A stretch of 64,000 nt of DNA from NCBI RefSeq assembly GCF_001636545.1, contig NZ_JFHK01000004.1, positions 124,001-188,000 of the forward strand, given 5' to 3'. Positions 16,570-24,439 of this stretch are shown piece by piece. Under the pieces are notes generated by a model that was not told the origin of the DNA, did no database searches, and saw only the letters and a program-made list of their open reading frames with translations. The position numbers were made by a program, and so were the translations under genes. Position 1 is the stretch's first letter; every line of letters begins with the position of its first letter. This DNA comes from Kosmotoga arenicorallina S304 (lineage in GTDB: Bacteria; Thermotogota; Thermotogae; Petrotogales; Kosmotogaceae).

Positions 16570-17052
16570 GTGAAACAGGATATTCTTAGAAACGAACTTA
16601 GAAGAAGAAAGCAAAGGATGACAGCCCAAAGGGAGTTAATACTCAAGATTTTTTTGGATTCAGAAGACGAGCACATGAGTGCTGAAGAAGTATACAGAAA
16701 GGTGCTCAACAGACGTCTTAGAATAAGCAAAGCAACTGTTTATAGAACCGTTGACCTGCTTTCTGATGTTGGATTATTGAGAAGAATAGTTTTCAGAGAT
16801 GGTGTCATTAGATATGAATTGGTTGGCAAAGATGAGCAACATCATCACCACCACATTATTTGTACTGAATGTGGGCGTGTCGATGAATTCCCCTTTGACC
16901 TTTTAGATGATCTCGAAAAATTAGTCGAAGAAAGTACAGGTTACAAACTAACCGACCATCAATTGAAATTCTACGGGCTTTGTTCTGAGTGCGCAAAAGA
17001 GAAAAAGAGCAAAGAAACTATCAATAAAGCTACGAAGAAGGCAGCAAAGTAG
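16570..17052 (+). CDS. Fur-family metal-dependent transcriptional regulator
   Basis: A 160-residue Fur/PerR/Zur-type repressor. The winged-helix domain contains RMTAQRELILKIFL and the recognition helix region ISKATVYRTVDLLSDVGLL; the dimerisation domain has a five-His metal region (QHHHHHIICTECGRVDEF) and two CxxC pairs (CTEC, CSEC), consistent with structural zinc. Whether it senses iron, zinc or peroxide is not decided by sequence. The GTG start at 16570 has GGGAGGG six bases upstream. The lysine-rich 3' end overlaps the convergent comEC gene by 82 bases. Confidence 0.9.
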   Translation: MKQDILRNELRRRKQRMTAQRELILKIFLDSEDEHMSAEEVYRKVLNRRLRISKATVYRTVDLLSDVGLLRRIVFRDGVIRYELVGKDEQHHHHHIICTECGRVDEFPFDLLDDLEKLVEESTGYKLTDHQLKFYGLCSECAKEKKSKETINKATKKAAK

Positions 17053-18362
17053 TTATAGGGAGATTCCAATCGCAGCACAGGAGAAAATTCCGACAGTTTC
17101 ACAACGACGATTTCAAAGCACACTGAAAGAAATTCCAGCCCCTTTGCAAAGATAAATGCGAGGGGCTTTATTTTTATAATATCGAAAAACAGCAATCCAA
17201 AAGTCCCTACAAGCGCGGGAATGAGATAAAACTCCACAGCAACTAAAGTAAGGGGAATTGCCAGTAGTGCTATATTTCCGAAAAGATTAAGAGAAACAGG
17301 CAATGTCACACCTTGAGCTGCCCCACCTATGAGAAGCGCCTGAATAAAAGGCGGTCTTTTTTTCTGTGGTGCCATTACGCAAAGCAGGATTCCTGAAGTC
17401 GATAAAAAGCTCAACTGGAAATCAGGCAGGACAAGATCAAAAGGTTCAATACCCAGCATTATAATACCACTAAGTCCTAAAATGTTTAACGGAGATTGAG
17501 GATAGTCAATAGCACGAAATATCACATATATAAGAAGCATCAGAAAAGCTCTTGATGCTGAAATTACAGGACCTGTGCATACAACATATGCAGCTGTTAG
17601 GAATATGGAGAACAGATCTTTCACATGATACGGCAACAAAAACAACGACATGAAATAACTTATGATCATGTAGAAAAGCCCCACATGCAACCCCGAGACG
17701 GCAAATATGTGGGAAATTCCGATATTTTTCAAGGCTTCTTTGAAATGGTTGTCCAATGGGGCTTTATTGCCAAAAAAAGTCGAAAAGACAAGTGCATTGG
17801 TAACCCCATATTTAGCCAATATGCTTTTCACACTATTTCTAACGTTTTCAGCAAAGCTTCCCATTCCAATAGGTGGGACAAAAGCCGATATCTCTGATTT
17901 CAAAATCGGTTGAAAGGTTGTCCCTTCAACTTTTCCAACCGCCCAAAAAATCTTTCCCGAATCGGGCTTCCCATTCTCAACAAAACTTTTATTGGTACTG
18001 ACCATTATCTTATACGGTAGTTCTCTCCACTCACCACCAAGCAATACTCTACCTTTGCCCATGAAGAAATCATCTGTATAAACTTTTTTCACCTGTCCGG
18101 TTATTTCCACAACAGAACCCGGTTCCAGCTTGACAAAATCAGCCTTTGTAAAAACCAGTAGCGACCCAAAAAAGAAAAAAAGCAGAACCTCGGGCAAGAA
18201 TCTTCTTGTCATCCAGCAAAAAACCAAAAAGGGGCCCAAAATCAGGACCCCTTTGAGAATTTCATGGTCGCCAGTCAAAATAGAGAACATTATACCAAAA
18301 GCCATGGAGACGAAGAAAATGAATAAAGGTGAATCGCTTTGCTTGAGCAAAGAAAGATCCAC
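16971..18362 (-). CDS. comEC: ComEC/Rec2-type competence membrane protein (short form)
   Basis: ComEC forms the cytoplasmic-membrane channel for single-stranded DNA in natural transformation. The 463-residue protein has N-terminal membrane helices, an OB-like region (PGSVVEITGQVKKVY), and the competence domain with ALKNIGISHIFAVSGLHVG and GPVISASRAFLMLL, followed by multiple helices. It ends after the membrane domain, so the C-terminal metallo-beta-lactamase domain of full-length ComEC (~700+ aa) is missing and is not found downstream. The GTG start at 18362 has AGAGG six bases upstream, 11 bases after the apgM stop. The last 82 bases overlap fur on the opposite strand. Confidence 0.87.
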   Translation of the reverse strand: MDLSLLKQSDSPLFIFFVSMAFGIMFSILTGDHEILKGVLILGPFLVFCWMTRRFLPEVLLFFFFGSLLVFTKADFVKLEPGSVVEITGQVKKVYTDDFFMGKGRVLLGGEWRELPYKIMVSTNKSFVENGKPDSGKIFWAVGKVEGTTFQPILKSEISAFVPPIGMGSFAENVRNSVKSILAKYGVTNALVFSTFFGNKAPLDNHFKEALKNIGISHIFAVSGLHVGLFYMIISYFMSLFLLPYHVKDLFSIFLTAAYVVCTGPVISASRAFLMLLIYVIFRAIDYPQSPLNILGLSGIIMLGIEPFDLVLPDFQLSFLSTSGILLCVMAPQKKRPPFIQALLIGGAAQGVTLPVSLNLFGNIALLAIPLTLVAVEFYLIPALVGTFGLLFFDIIKIKPLAFIFAKGLEFLSVCFEIVVVKLSEFSPVLRLESPYNYFAAFFVALLIVSLLFFSFAHSEQSP

Positions 18363-18373
18363 TGCAAACCTCT

Positions 18374-19576
18374 TTATGCGCCGTATTTCTCCAGTCTCAT
18401 GGCATGAGCCATCATCAAAGGTATAATGTCAAGAGCCATTATATTTCCAAGAGTTCCCCTTGCACACTCATATTCATTGAATTGATCGCTCAATCCAAAT
18501 CTGGAGAAATCGGATTTTATCATAAAGGGAACAGGATGCCAGCTATGGGATTTCATTTTCGCCGGTGTTGAATGGTCACCGGTGACGGCCACTACATCGG
18601 GATTCAAAGAAAGAATTTCCGGCAATAATCCATCGAACTCTTCAATGACGTGCACTTTCTTTTCAAAGTTCCCATCTTCTCCATAGGAATCCGTTTTCTT
18701 TACGTGGAAAAAGAAGAAATCGTAATCGCTCCAGATACTTTTGAGAGTTTCGACTTCATCGGAAATAGTTGTGCCTGTTTTTACCACATTCATGCCAACA
18801 AGCTTTGCCAGGCCCCTGTACATTGGATAGGTGGCTATCGCTGCGGCTCTCATTTTGTATACTTCGTCAAAGGTTGGAAGGACCGGGTGCTTTGAAAAAC
18901 CCCTCAAAAGAGCAAAATTCATTCTTGGCTCTCCCTTTAGCACCTCTTTTACTTCTCTTAAAAATTTATTTACAACTTCTGCGGTTCTTTCAGCTTCTGG
19001 TGCAAGGGCTTCAGACCAGGCGATCTCTTTCCCCTCCTTCTGGGGGTCAGCATCTGAAATTCTTTCATCAAGCCATGGTGCAGTGAATTTCACGACAAAC
19101 CTATGCTCTTTGCCGGGATATACAGATATCTTTACGCCATCGATTTCCTTTATCTTCTCTCCGAGCTTTTCCACAGCTTTTGAACTCACTTCGGTTACTG
19201 GACGCCCGGCTCTTCTATCAACTATGACATTGCCTTCAAGCGTTGCAAAATTGGCCCTTGCAACCAGGTCATCTTTCCCTACCTCGACATCTCCACCAAG
19301 GGCTTCCAGTATTCCCCTGCCTATCTGATATTTGAGGGGGTCATAACCAAATAAGCCTAAATGTCCTGGGCCGCTTCCAGGCGTTATACCCTGAAGCACC
19401 GGTACCGTCTGACCAAGATCTGCTTTCTTTGCAAGGGCATCCAGATTCGGAGTGTGTGCAGCCATTAAAGGAGTTTTCCCATCAACCGGAAGATCACCTA
19501 TTCCATCAAGAACGAGCAAAAGCACTTTGCTTTCATTTTTAACTGCCAATTTTTTTATCAATTCATGCCTGTCCAC
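18374..19576 (-). CDS. apgM: 2,3-bisphosphoglycerate-independent phosphoglycerate mutase, archaeal type
   Basis: ApgM interconverts 3- and 2-phosphoglycerate in glycolysis. The 400-residue protein belongs to the alkaline phosphatase superfamily: metal-binding Asp in LLLVLDGIGDLP, the catalytic Ser in GITPGSGPGHLGLFGYDP, then VARANFATLEG, DRRAGRPV, and the C-terminal metal motifs FFFHVKKTDSYGEDG and VVAVTGDHSTPAKMKSHSWHPVP. The last are the conserved Asp-His metal ligands. The start is GTG 19576 behind GGAGG. Its upstream region runs into the large repeat element. Confidence 0.93.
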   Translation of the reverse strand: MDRHELIKKLAVKNESKVLLLVLDGIGDLPVDGKTPLMAAHTPNLDALAKKADLGQTVPVLQGITPGSGPGHLGLFGYDPLKYQIGRGILEALGGDVEVGKDDLVARANFATLEGNVIVDRRAGRPVTEVSSKAVEKLGEKIKEIDGVKISVYPGKEHRFVVKFTAPWLDERISDADPQKEGKEIAWSEALAPEAERTAEVVNKFLREVKEVLKGEPRMNFALLRGFSKHPVLPTFDEVYKMRAAAIATYPMYRGLAKLVGMNVVKTGTTISDEVETLKSIWSDYDFFFFHVKKTDSYGEDGNFEKKVHVIEEFDGLLPEILSLNPDVVAVTGDHSTPAKMKSHSWHPVPFMIKSDFSRFGLSDQFNEYECARGTLGNIMALDIIPLMMAHAMRLEKYGA

Positions 19577-19707
19577 AATTATTCCTCCTTTCTTTTATTT
19601 ATATATATTTTACCATAGGGTTGTGCGTGGCTTGAAAAGACGAGAGCCGAGAGTCCGAGAGGGCGAGAGGGTGACAAAAAGCATGACGTTTGCGAGGCTG
19701 TCAGATG

Positions 19708-19787
19708 GTGGAGCGACGCTCACGAGCACGAACTCCTGGGGAGTTGTTGCGAACCACTTCGTGGTTGTCTCGAACTGCTGCGCAGTT
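19708..19787. repeat. Hairpin array A: four stem-loops at ~21-base spacing
   Basis: Stem-loops: GTGGAGC/GCTCAC around GAC (19708-19723, one bulge); AACTCC-TGG-GGAGTT (19731-19745); AACCAC-TTC-GTGGTT (19752-19766); AACTGC-TGC-GCAGTT (19773-19787). The last three are exactly 15 bases with three-base loops, start 21 bases apart, and have six-base spacers. Stem sequences differ but pairing is kept in each. Confidence 0.8.
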
Positions 19788-19833
19788 GACGGCAGAAAAA
19801 CATGGAGAGAGCAAGAATGGATGAAAATAATTG

Positions 19834-19861
19834 ACGTACAACGAACAACGCACAACGTACA
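19834..19861. repeat. Heptamer tandem repeat ACGNACA x4
   Basis: ACGTACA, ACGAACA, ACGCACA, ACGTACA in perfect 7-base register, closing cassette A before its T-rich/CT-rich arm. Its consensus is roughly the inverse of the heptamers at 19905-19932. Confidence 0.8.
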
Positions 19862-19904
19862 ATGATTTTTTTGTTTCTCGATTTTCTCGCAACTCAGTTT
19901 TTCG

Positions 19905-19932
19905 TTGTAGGTTGTTGGTTGTGGGTTGTGCG
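19905..19932. repeat. Heptamer tandem repeat TTGTNNG x4
   Basis: TTGTAGG, TTGTTGG, TTGTGGG, TTGTGCG in perfect 7-base register, opening cassette B. The final unit is the one that also opens cassette A at 19621. Confidence 0.8.
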
Positions 19933-19992
19933 TGGCTTGAAAAGCCGAGAATCCGGGATCCGAGAGTCCGAGAACAGAGAGAACTTCTAAAC

Positions 19993-20088
19993 ACCAGCAG
20001 AGCTGGTCGTGGCAACTCCGAAGGAGTTCATAACACTGGCGTAGCCAGTCATACCCACGCGCAGCGTGCTTAGCCGCTGCAAAGCAGC
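19993..20088. repeat. Hairpin array B: five stem-loops at 20-21-base spacing
   Basis: ACCAGC-AGA-GCTGGT (19993-20007); AACTCC-GAA-GGAGTT (20014-20028); ACTGGC-GTA-GCCAGT (20035-20049); CACGC-GCA-GCGTG (20056-20068); GCTGC-AAA-GCAGC (20076-20088). Loop centres are 21, 21, 20 and 20 bases apart. All stems are fully paired although no two are the same except the AACTCC stem shared with array A. Confidence 0.8.
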
Positions 20089-20200
20089 TCTCGGATCTCA
20101 AATCTCGGTTACCATTTCTCGACTTCTCGTCTTTGCTCTCGTTTTCTTGAAACTCGGTTCTCATGCTAAAATTGTTTCAGAATACCTGGAGGTAGGTTTA

Positions 20201-21250
20201 ATGGATTCTAATAATATCGTTCTGGTGGGTTACTACGGCTACAATAACCTTGGCGATGACTTATTATTGCTGTCTACGCTCAAAATCCTGGATGAAACGG
20301 GTTTCAAAGGCGAAGTATTTATACCTTCTCCAAAGGGGCTAAATCAGCTTATTGCGGAGAGGTCTTTTGGGTATAGAATTACTCGTATTCCCAGATATAA
20401 CCCTTTTATTTTAGAAAAAGCCATTAAACGTTCTTCATTAACCATTTTTGGCGGTGGAAACCTGTTTCAGGACGAAACAAGCACAAGGAGCTTCCTTTAC
20501 TATTATTTTGTAGCCAGAAAGACTTTGTCGTATCGGAAAAGGCTGCTTCTTTTATCGCAAGGATTTGGTCCTTTAAAAAAAGGTATGCATTCAAAAAAAT
20601 TATCCGAAATTCTGTCAAATGAAAATTGTTACGCCATTTTAAGAGATACAGTTTCCTTTCGCTTTGCCAGTGATTATTCTTCAAAAGCCTTTGAAGGCAC
20701 TGATTACGGTCCTTATTGTCTTGATCAAAGTGAAGAAACAGCTCAAAAAGATAAAAAACTCGCGATATTGGTGCCAAAGCATTTTAACACTGCAAATGAA
20801 ATTCTAAAAGTTCTTATAAAAAAGGACTTTAGAAGGATTAGCATAATACCTTTTCAAAACCACAGAGAAACAAAAATGTATGAAAAATTGTGCCGTATTG
20901 CTCGCTCAATGGGATTTTACATCATTTCAGCTCCTCAAGGCCAAATCTCGACAGCAAAACTATTCCAGCATTCACGCTTGATTGTAAGCGAAAGGCTTCA
21001 TGGTGCTATTCTAGCAATGTGGATGGCAAAGCCCTTTATATGGAAATCAAGCGAGAAGATGGAAGGCTTTTTCTCTTCATTCGAGTACATTCCACCAAGT
21101 TTTTCTGAAGATACTGAAAGCATAGATATAGCAATAGCCCGAAGCACTTCCTTCGACTATAATTTCCTTTCAAAAGCATATGTACAAAGGCTCGAAAGAA
21201 CTGTTCTGCTTTCAAAAGAAATAATTTCGAATTTGCTTTGGAAGAGGTGA
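20201..21250 (+). CDS. csaB: Polysaccharide pyruvyl transferase family protein (CsaB-like)
   Basis: CsaB adds a pyruvyl ketal from phosphoenolpyruvate to cell-wall polysaccharide, creating the ligand bound by SLH domains. The 349-residue protein has the family start VLVGYYGYNNLGDDLLLLS, the FGGGNLFQDETS loop, LLSQGFGPLKK and the C-terminal SERLHGAILAMWMAKPF block. It fits with the SLH-containing Omp-alpha at 41831-43417. The ATG at 20201 has GGAGGTAGG seven bases upstream; the frame stays open further upstream only because it runs into the repeat element. It overlaps the ribosome site of the next gene. Confidence 0.88.
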   Translation: MDSNNIVLVGYYGYNNLGDDLLLLSTLKILDETGFKGEVFIPSPKGLNQLIAERSFGYRITRIPRYNPFILEKAIKRSSLTIFGGGNLFQDETSTRSFLYYYFVARKTLSYRKRLLLLSQGFGPLKKGMHSKKLSEILSNENCYAILRDTVSFRFASDYSSKAFEGTDYGPYCLDQSEETAQKDKKLAILVPKHFNTANEILKVLIKKDFRRISIIPFQNHRETKMYEKLCRIARSMGFYIISAPQGQISTAKLFQHSRLIVSERLHGAILAMWMAKPFIWKSSEKMEGFFSSFEYIPPSFSEDTESIDIAIARSTSFDYNFLSKAYVQRLERTVLLSKEIISNLLWKR

Positions 21251-21258
21251 TAGACATT

Positions 21259-22362
21259 ATGTGGTCTTTTCATATTCCAACTGTGGTGCACTTTGGCAGG
21301 GAAGTTGTTAAAAAGCGAGCTGATTTCGTTGATTACGGCTCAAAGGCCTTTATTGTTACAGGAAGGCGATCTGCGAGAGCATCGGGCGCTTTATACGACA
21401 TAACCAAAGTTCTTATTGGACAGAATATTGTCTTCACGGTATTTGATGAAGTCGAGGAAAATCCATCTTTTAGAACGATTGAAAAGGGCACCGATCTACT
21501 CCGAGCTGAAAATTGTGATTTCGTAATAGGCATAGGAGGCGGAAGCCCCATTGACGCAGCCAAAGCGATAGCAATTCTCGGTGCAAATCCCGAAATGGGA
21601 GTAGAAGAGCTTTATTCTGGAGAGATAGCGTATTCTCTTCCTTTGATAGCCATTCCCACCACTTCCGGGACCGGTTCAGAAGTTACGCAGTATTCAGTTT
21701 TAACAGATAATGATGGAAATAAACGCGGCTTTTCAAATGCACATGCTTTTCCACTATTATCGTTCCTTGACCCCAGATACACCCTTACAATGCCGAAGAA
21801 TCTCACTGTTAGCACTGCGCTTGACGCTCTTTCGCATTCAGTTGAAGGCGAATTGATCAACAACGGTAACAACCCCATGATAAAAGATTTCTCGATAAAG
21901 GCAACTTCCCTTATCAGGGAATATCTACCCCGTATAGTTGCTGAACCTGAAAACCTTTTTTACCGTGAAAAATTGCAGTATGCGTCTATGCTGGCAGGCA
22001 TTGTAATAGCCCATACAGGGACCACAGTAGTGCATGCTGCGGGTTACCCTTTGAGCTCAAAGAAAGGAATAAGGCATGGCATAGCAAATGCTGTATTTCT
22101 TGTCGACATTTTCAGTCATGTTTCAGAAAACTCAAAAGATCAGGTATTAAAGGCCATTGAACCCTTTGAAAGCTTGAATGAATTATCAAATTTCCTCAAC
22201 GAATTTGGCGTTAACAACATCTCTATATCCATAGAAGAAAAAGAGATTTCCGAATGGGCAGAAAAGGCTGCTAATGCCCCACATAATATAAGGACGCCAG
22301 GTAACAGAGACAGGTCTTTTTACGAGAAGCTCTACAGCAAATTAAAGGAGATGGAAAAATAG
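21259..22362 (+). CDS. Iron-containing alcohol dehydrogenase
   Basis: A 367-residue group III (Fe) dehydrogenase. The NAD(P)-binding region shows VIGIGGGSPIDAAKAIA and PTTSGTGSEVT; the metal-binding side shows DALSHSVEGE, HTGTTVVHAAGYPLSS and GIRHGIANA, with the Asp and three His that normally hold Fe2+ or Zn2+. Members reduce aldehydes or ketones such as butanal or lactaldehyde; substrate unknown. The ATG at 21259 lies eight bases past GAGGTGAT and nine bases after the csaB stop. It is one base from the next gene, so csaB, this gene and the methyltransferase form an operon. Confidence 0.9.
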   Translation: MWSFHIPTVVHFGREVVKKRADFVDYGSKAFIVTGRRSARASGALYDITKVLIGQNIVFTVFDEVEENPSFRTIEKGTDLLRAENCDFVIGIGGGSPIDAAKAIAILGANPEMGVEELYSGEIAYSLPLIAIPTTSGTGSEVTQYSVLTDNDGNKRGFSNAHAFPLLSFLDPRYTLTMPKNLTVSTALDALSHSVEGELINNGNNPMIKDFSIKATSLIREYLPRIVAEPENLFYREKLQYASMLAGIVIAHTGTTVVHAAGYPLSSKKGIRHGIANAVFLVDIFSHVSENSKDQVLKAIEPFESLNELSNFLNEFGVNNISISIEEKEISEWAEKAANAPHNIRTPGNRDRSFYEKLYSKLKEMEK

Positions 22363-22363
22363 A

Positions 22364-23539
22364 ATGCTTTTCCCCAGAGCAATATTGAAGCCCAGACTTA
22401 AAAGAAGGGTTTTTAATGGCCATCCCTGGGTTTATGATAACGAAATAGATACTTTCCCGGAGTGCGAGGATGGCTCTTTAGTCGATCTCTTCACCAGTTC
22501 AGGGCAATTTGTTGGCAGGGGGTATTACAACTCTCGCTCGACCATAAGTATCAGACTTTTGACGAGAAAATATGAAAATATCGACGAAGACTTCTTTGTG
22601 AGAAAAATCCAGAAAGCTTTCGCCTTGAGAAGCAAATACTCTGAAACGAGTGCATATCGCCTTATTTTTGGCGAATCAGACGGACTTCCAGGCCTGGTAG
22701 TTGATAGGTATTCTAACTATTTTGTAATGCAAATAAGCACTCTTGGGATGTCATTATTCAGAGAAAGTATCCTTTCTGCTCTGATAAAGCTATTCAATCC
22801 AAAAGGCATATATGAAAAATCAGAAGGCGCTTTTTTGAAATTGGAAGGCATTCCTCAGGTAAGCGAATGGCTTTACGGGTCAGGGCCAACTCTGATTCCC
22901 TTCAAAATGAACGATATTCAATTTCTGGCTGATCTTATGGGGCAAAAGACTGGTTTCTTTCTCGATCAGCGTTGCAACGCCAGGTTTTTGTCTCGATTTG
23001 CAAGCGAAAAAAGAGTTCTCGATGTATTTTCCTACACGGGAAACTTCGCCTTACACCTTTTGAAGGGAGGGGCACATCACGCTACCTTGCTTGACCAGTC
23101 CGAAAGGGCATTGGAGGTGGCAAAGGAAGTTTCGAGACTTAACGGCCTGCCAGATAAAATAAGCGTCATAAAAGGAAATGCCTTTGATTTTCTCAGAAAT
23201 CTCAATCCAGGCGATTATGACCTGATAATTATTGACCCACCTGCTCTTGTAAAAAACGCAAAATACACAGAAAAAGCCATTGCTGCATACAAAGAATTGA
23301 ACTTACGGGCAATAAGAGCTTTGAAAGAAGGGTTACTGGCTACCTCTTCATGTACCCAGGCTATCAGGGAGGATGCATGGCTCGGCTCTATTCACAGGGC
23401 CTTTAACGACAGCAAAAAAATAGGTTTACAACTTTTCTCAGGAAGCCAACCCTTCGATCATCCGGTATCTTCTGCGGTATTTGAAACAAATTACCTGAAG
23501 TTCCGTGCATTTTATATAAGAAAAATTTCAGACATTTGA
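22364..23539 (+). CDS. RlmI/RlmK-like 23S rRNA methyltransferase
   Basis: A 391-residue SAM-dependent methyltransferase with an N-terminal PUA domain (RAILKPRLKRRVFNGHPWVY) and a Rossmann domain. Motifs: FGESDGLPGLVVDRY, MGQKTGFFLDQR, VLDVFSYTGNFAL (SAM loop), DLIIIDPPAL, and ATSSCTQAI carrying the Cys expected for m5C formation. E. coli RlmI makes m5C1962 in 23S rRNA; the exact base here is inferred by family. Length is close to RlmI (396 aa). Confidence 0.9.
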   Translation: MLFPRAILKPRLKRRVFNGHPWVYDNEIDTFPECEDGSLVDLFTSSGQFVGRGYYNSRSTISIRLLTRKYENIDEDFFVRKIQKAFALRSKYSETSAYRLIFGESDGLPGLVVDRYSNYFVMQISTLGMSLFRESILSALIKLFNPKGIYEKSEGAFLKLEGIPQVSEWLYGSGPTLIPFKMNDIQFLADLMGQKTGFFLDQRCNARFLSRFASEKRVLDVFSYTGNFALHLLKGGAHHATLLDQSERALEVAKEVSRLNGLPDKISVIKGNAFDFLRNLNPGDYDLIIIDPPALVKNAKYTEKAIAAYKELNLRAIRALKEGLLATSSCTQAIREDAWLGSIHRAFNDSKKIGLQLFSGSQPFDHPVSSAVFETNYLKFRAFYIRKISDI

Positions 23540-23560
23540 TTTTGGCAGGTAAAAATGATG

Positions 23561-23566
23561 TATAAT
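23561..23566 (+). promoter_or_regulatory. -10 box of the minD promoter
   Basis: TATAAT preceded by TG, 43 bases before the minD ATG at 23609; the -35 region is weak. GGAGGTAGG follows as ribosome site. Confidence 0.5.
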
Positions 23567-23608
23567 TCACATATGATAAGCGTGTTAAACAATTGGAGGT
23601 AGGTAGCT

Positions 23609-24424
23609 ATGGCCAAGGTTTATGTTGTTACTTCCGGGAAAGGTGGTGTTGGGAAGACTACCATCACCGCGAATATTGGTTGTGCATTGGCTTCAAAGGG
23701 TGAAAAGGTATGCCTTATTGATGCCGATATTGGCTTGAAGAATCTCGATATCACATTGGGCCTGGAAAATCGCATTGTTCATACGATCCTTGATGTAGTT
23801 AACAAAAAAGTCACAGCTTCCGAAGCCCTTGTAAGGCACAAGCAGTTGAAGGGGCTTTTTTTGCTGGCGGCATCGCAGATTGCGACGAAGGAGATGTTGT
23901 CACCCGAAGATATGAAAAGGATAGTCGGTGAGTTGTACGGCAAGTTCGATTACATATTGATTGACTCACCAGCCGGTATTGAAAGAGGATTTAGAAACGC
24001 TATCGCGTCGGCAGAAAAAGCAATTGTTGTTACGACACCTGAACTTCCTGCAATCACTGACGCAGACAGGGTGATAGGCCTTCTTGAAAACGCTGGCATG
24101 GCAGAAGAGAATATAAGGCTCATAATCAATAGGTTTAAACCCCAAATGGTAAGACGTGGCGATATGCTTACAAAGGAAGATATACAGGAAAACCTTTCCA
24201 TTGACCTACTGGGTATAATTCCCGATAGCGAAGACGTAATTGTTGCAACAAACAAGGGAATTCCTGTTGTTCTTAACGGCAACCAGGGGCATGGCATTGC
24301 CAGGGTTTTCGATAATATCGCCTTACGCATAAAAGGCGAGCTCATATCGGTGGAGAAAGACCTTCAAACCGAAGCCGGTAAAGGGATAATAGAATTCTTC
24401 AAAAAACTCTTTAGCCGGAATTGA
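23609..24424 (+). CDS. minD: Septum site-determining ATPase MinD
   Basis: MinD is the membrane-bound ATPase of the Min division-site system. The 271-residue protein has the deviant Walker A GKGGVGKTT (11-19), LIDADIGLKNLDITLGLE, the FDYILIDSPAGIERGF Walker B region and a C-terminal amphipathic membrane-targeting helix (IIEFFKKLFSRN). Full length. It is followed 15 bases later by minE, making a minDE operon; no minC lies in this window. Confidence 0.97.
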   Translation: MAKVYVVTSGKGGVGKTTITANIGCALASKGEKVCLIDADIGLKNLDITLGLENRIVHTILDVVNKKVTASEALVRHKQLKGLFLLAASQIATKEMLSPEDMKRIVGELYGKFDYILIDSPAGIERGFRNAIASAEKAIVVTTPELPAITDADRVIGLLENAGMAEENIRLIINRFKPQMVRRGDMLTKEDIQENLSIDLLGIIPDSEDVIVATNKGIPVVLNGNQGHGIARVFDNIALRIKGELISVEKDLQTEAGKGIIEFFKKLFSRN

Positions 24425-24439
24425 AAAGGAGTTGAGAGC

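Larger units (their letters stand above)
19619..20163. repeat. Composite non-coding repeat element: two hairpin-array cassettes
   Basis: The 624-base gap between apgM and csaB (19577-20200) is mostly filled by this element. Two cassettes each start with the same 22 bases (19618-19639 and 19923-19944, 305 bases apart), continue with a GA-rich tract of CGAGANNC octamers (19641-19671; 19946-19975), then an array of distinct perfect hairpins (separate entries), and end in a CT-rich tract carrying the inverse CTCG motif (19873-19890; 20088-20150). The cassettes are joined by heptamer repeats. No reading frame here has a ribosome site or recognisable protein. A related GA tract lies after htrA. Function unknown; it may be a miniature mobile or structured-RNA element. 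Confidence 0.75.

Noticed and set aside
19708-20088. CRISPR array
   Set aside because: The repeated units are hairpins with different sequences and 6-base gaps; there is no constant repeat, no 30-40-base spacers and no cas genes.
19452-20164. Open reading frames of 80-184 codons on both strands through the apgM/csaB gap
   Set aside because: They run through hairpin arrays and GA/CT tracts, lack ribosome sites and have periodicity explained by the palindromes (open on both strands).
20066-20200. N-terminal extension of csaB by 45 codons
   Set aside because: It is made of repeat-element sequence; the ATG at 20201 has an excellent ribosome site and gives the normal family start.
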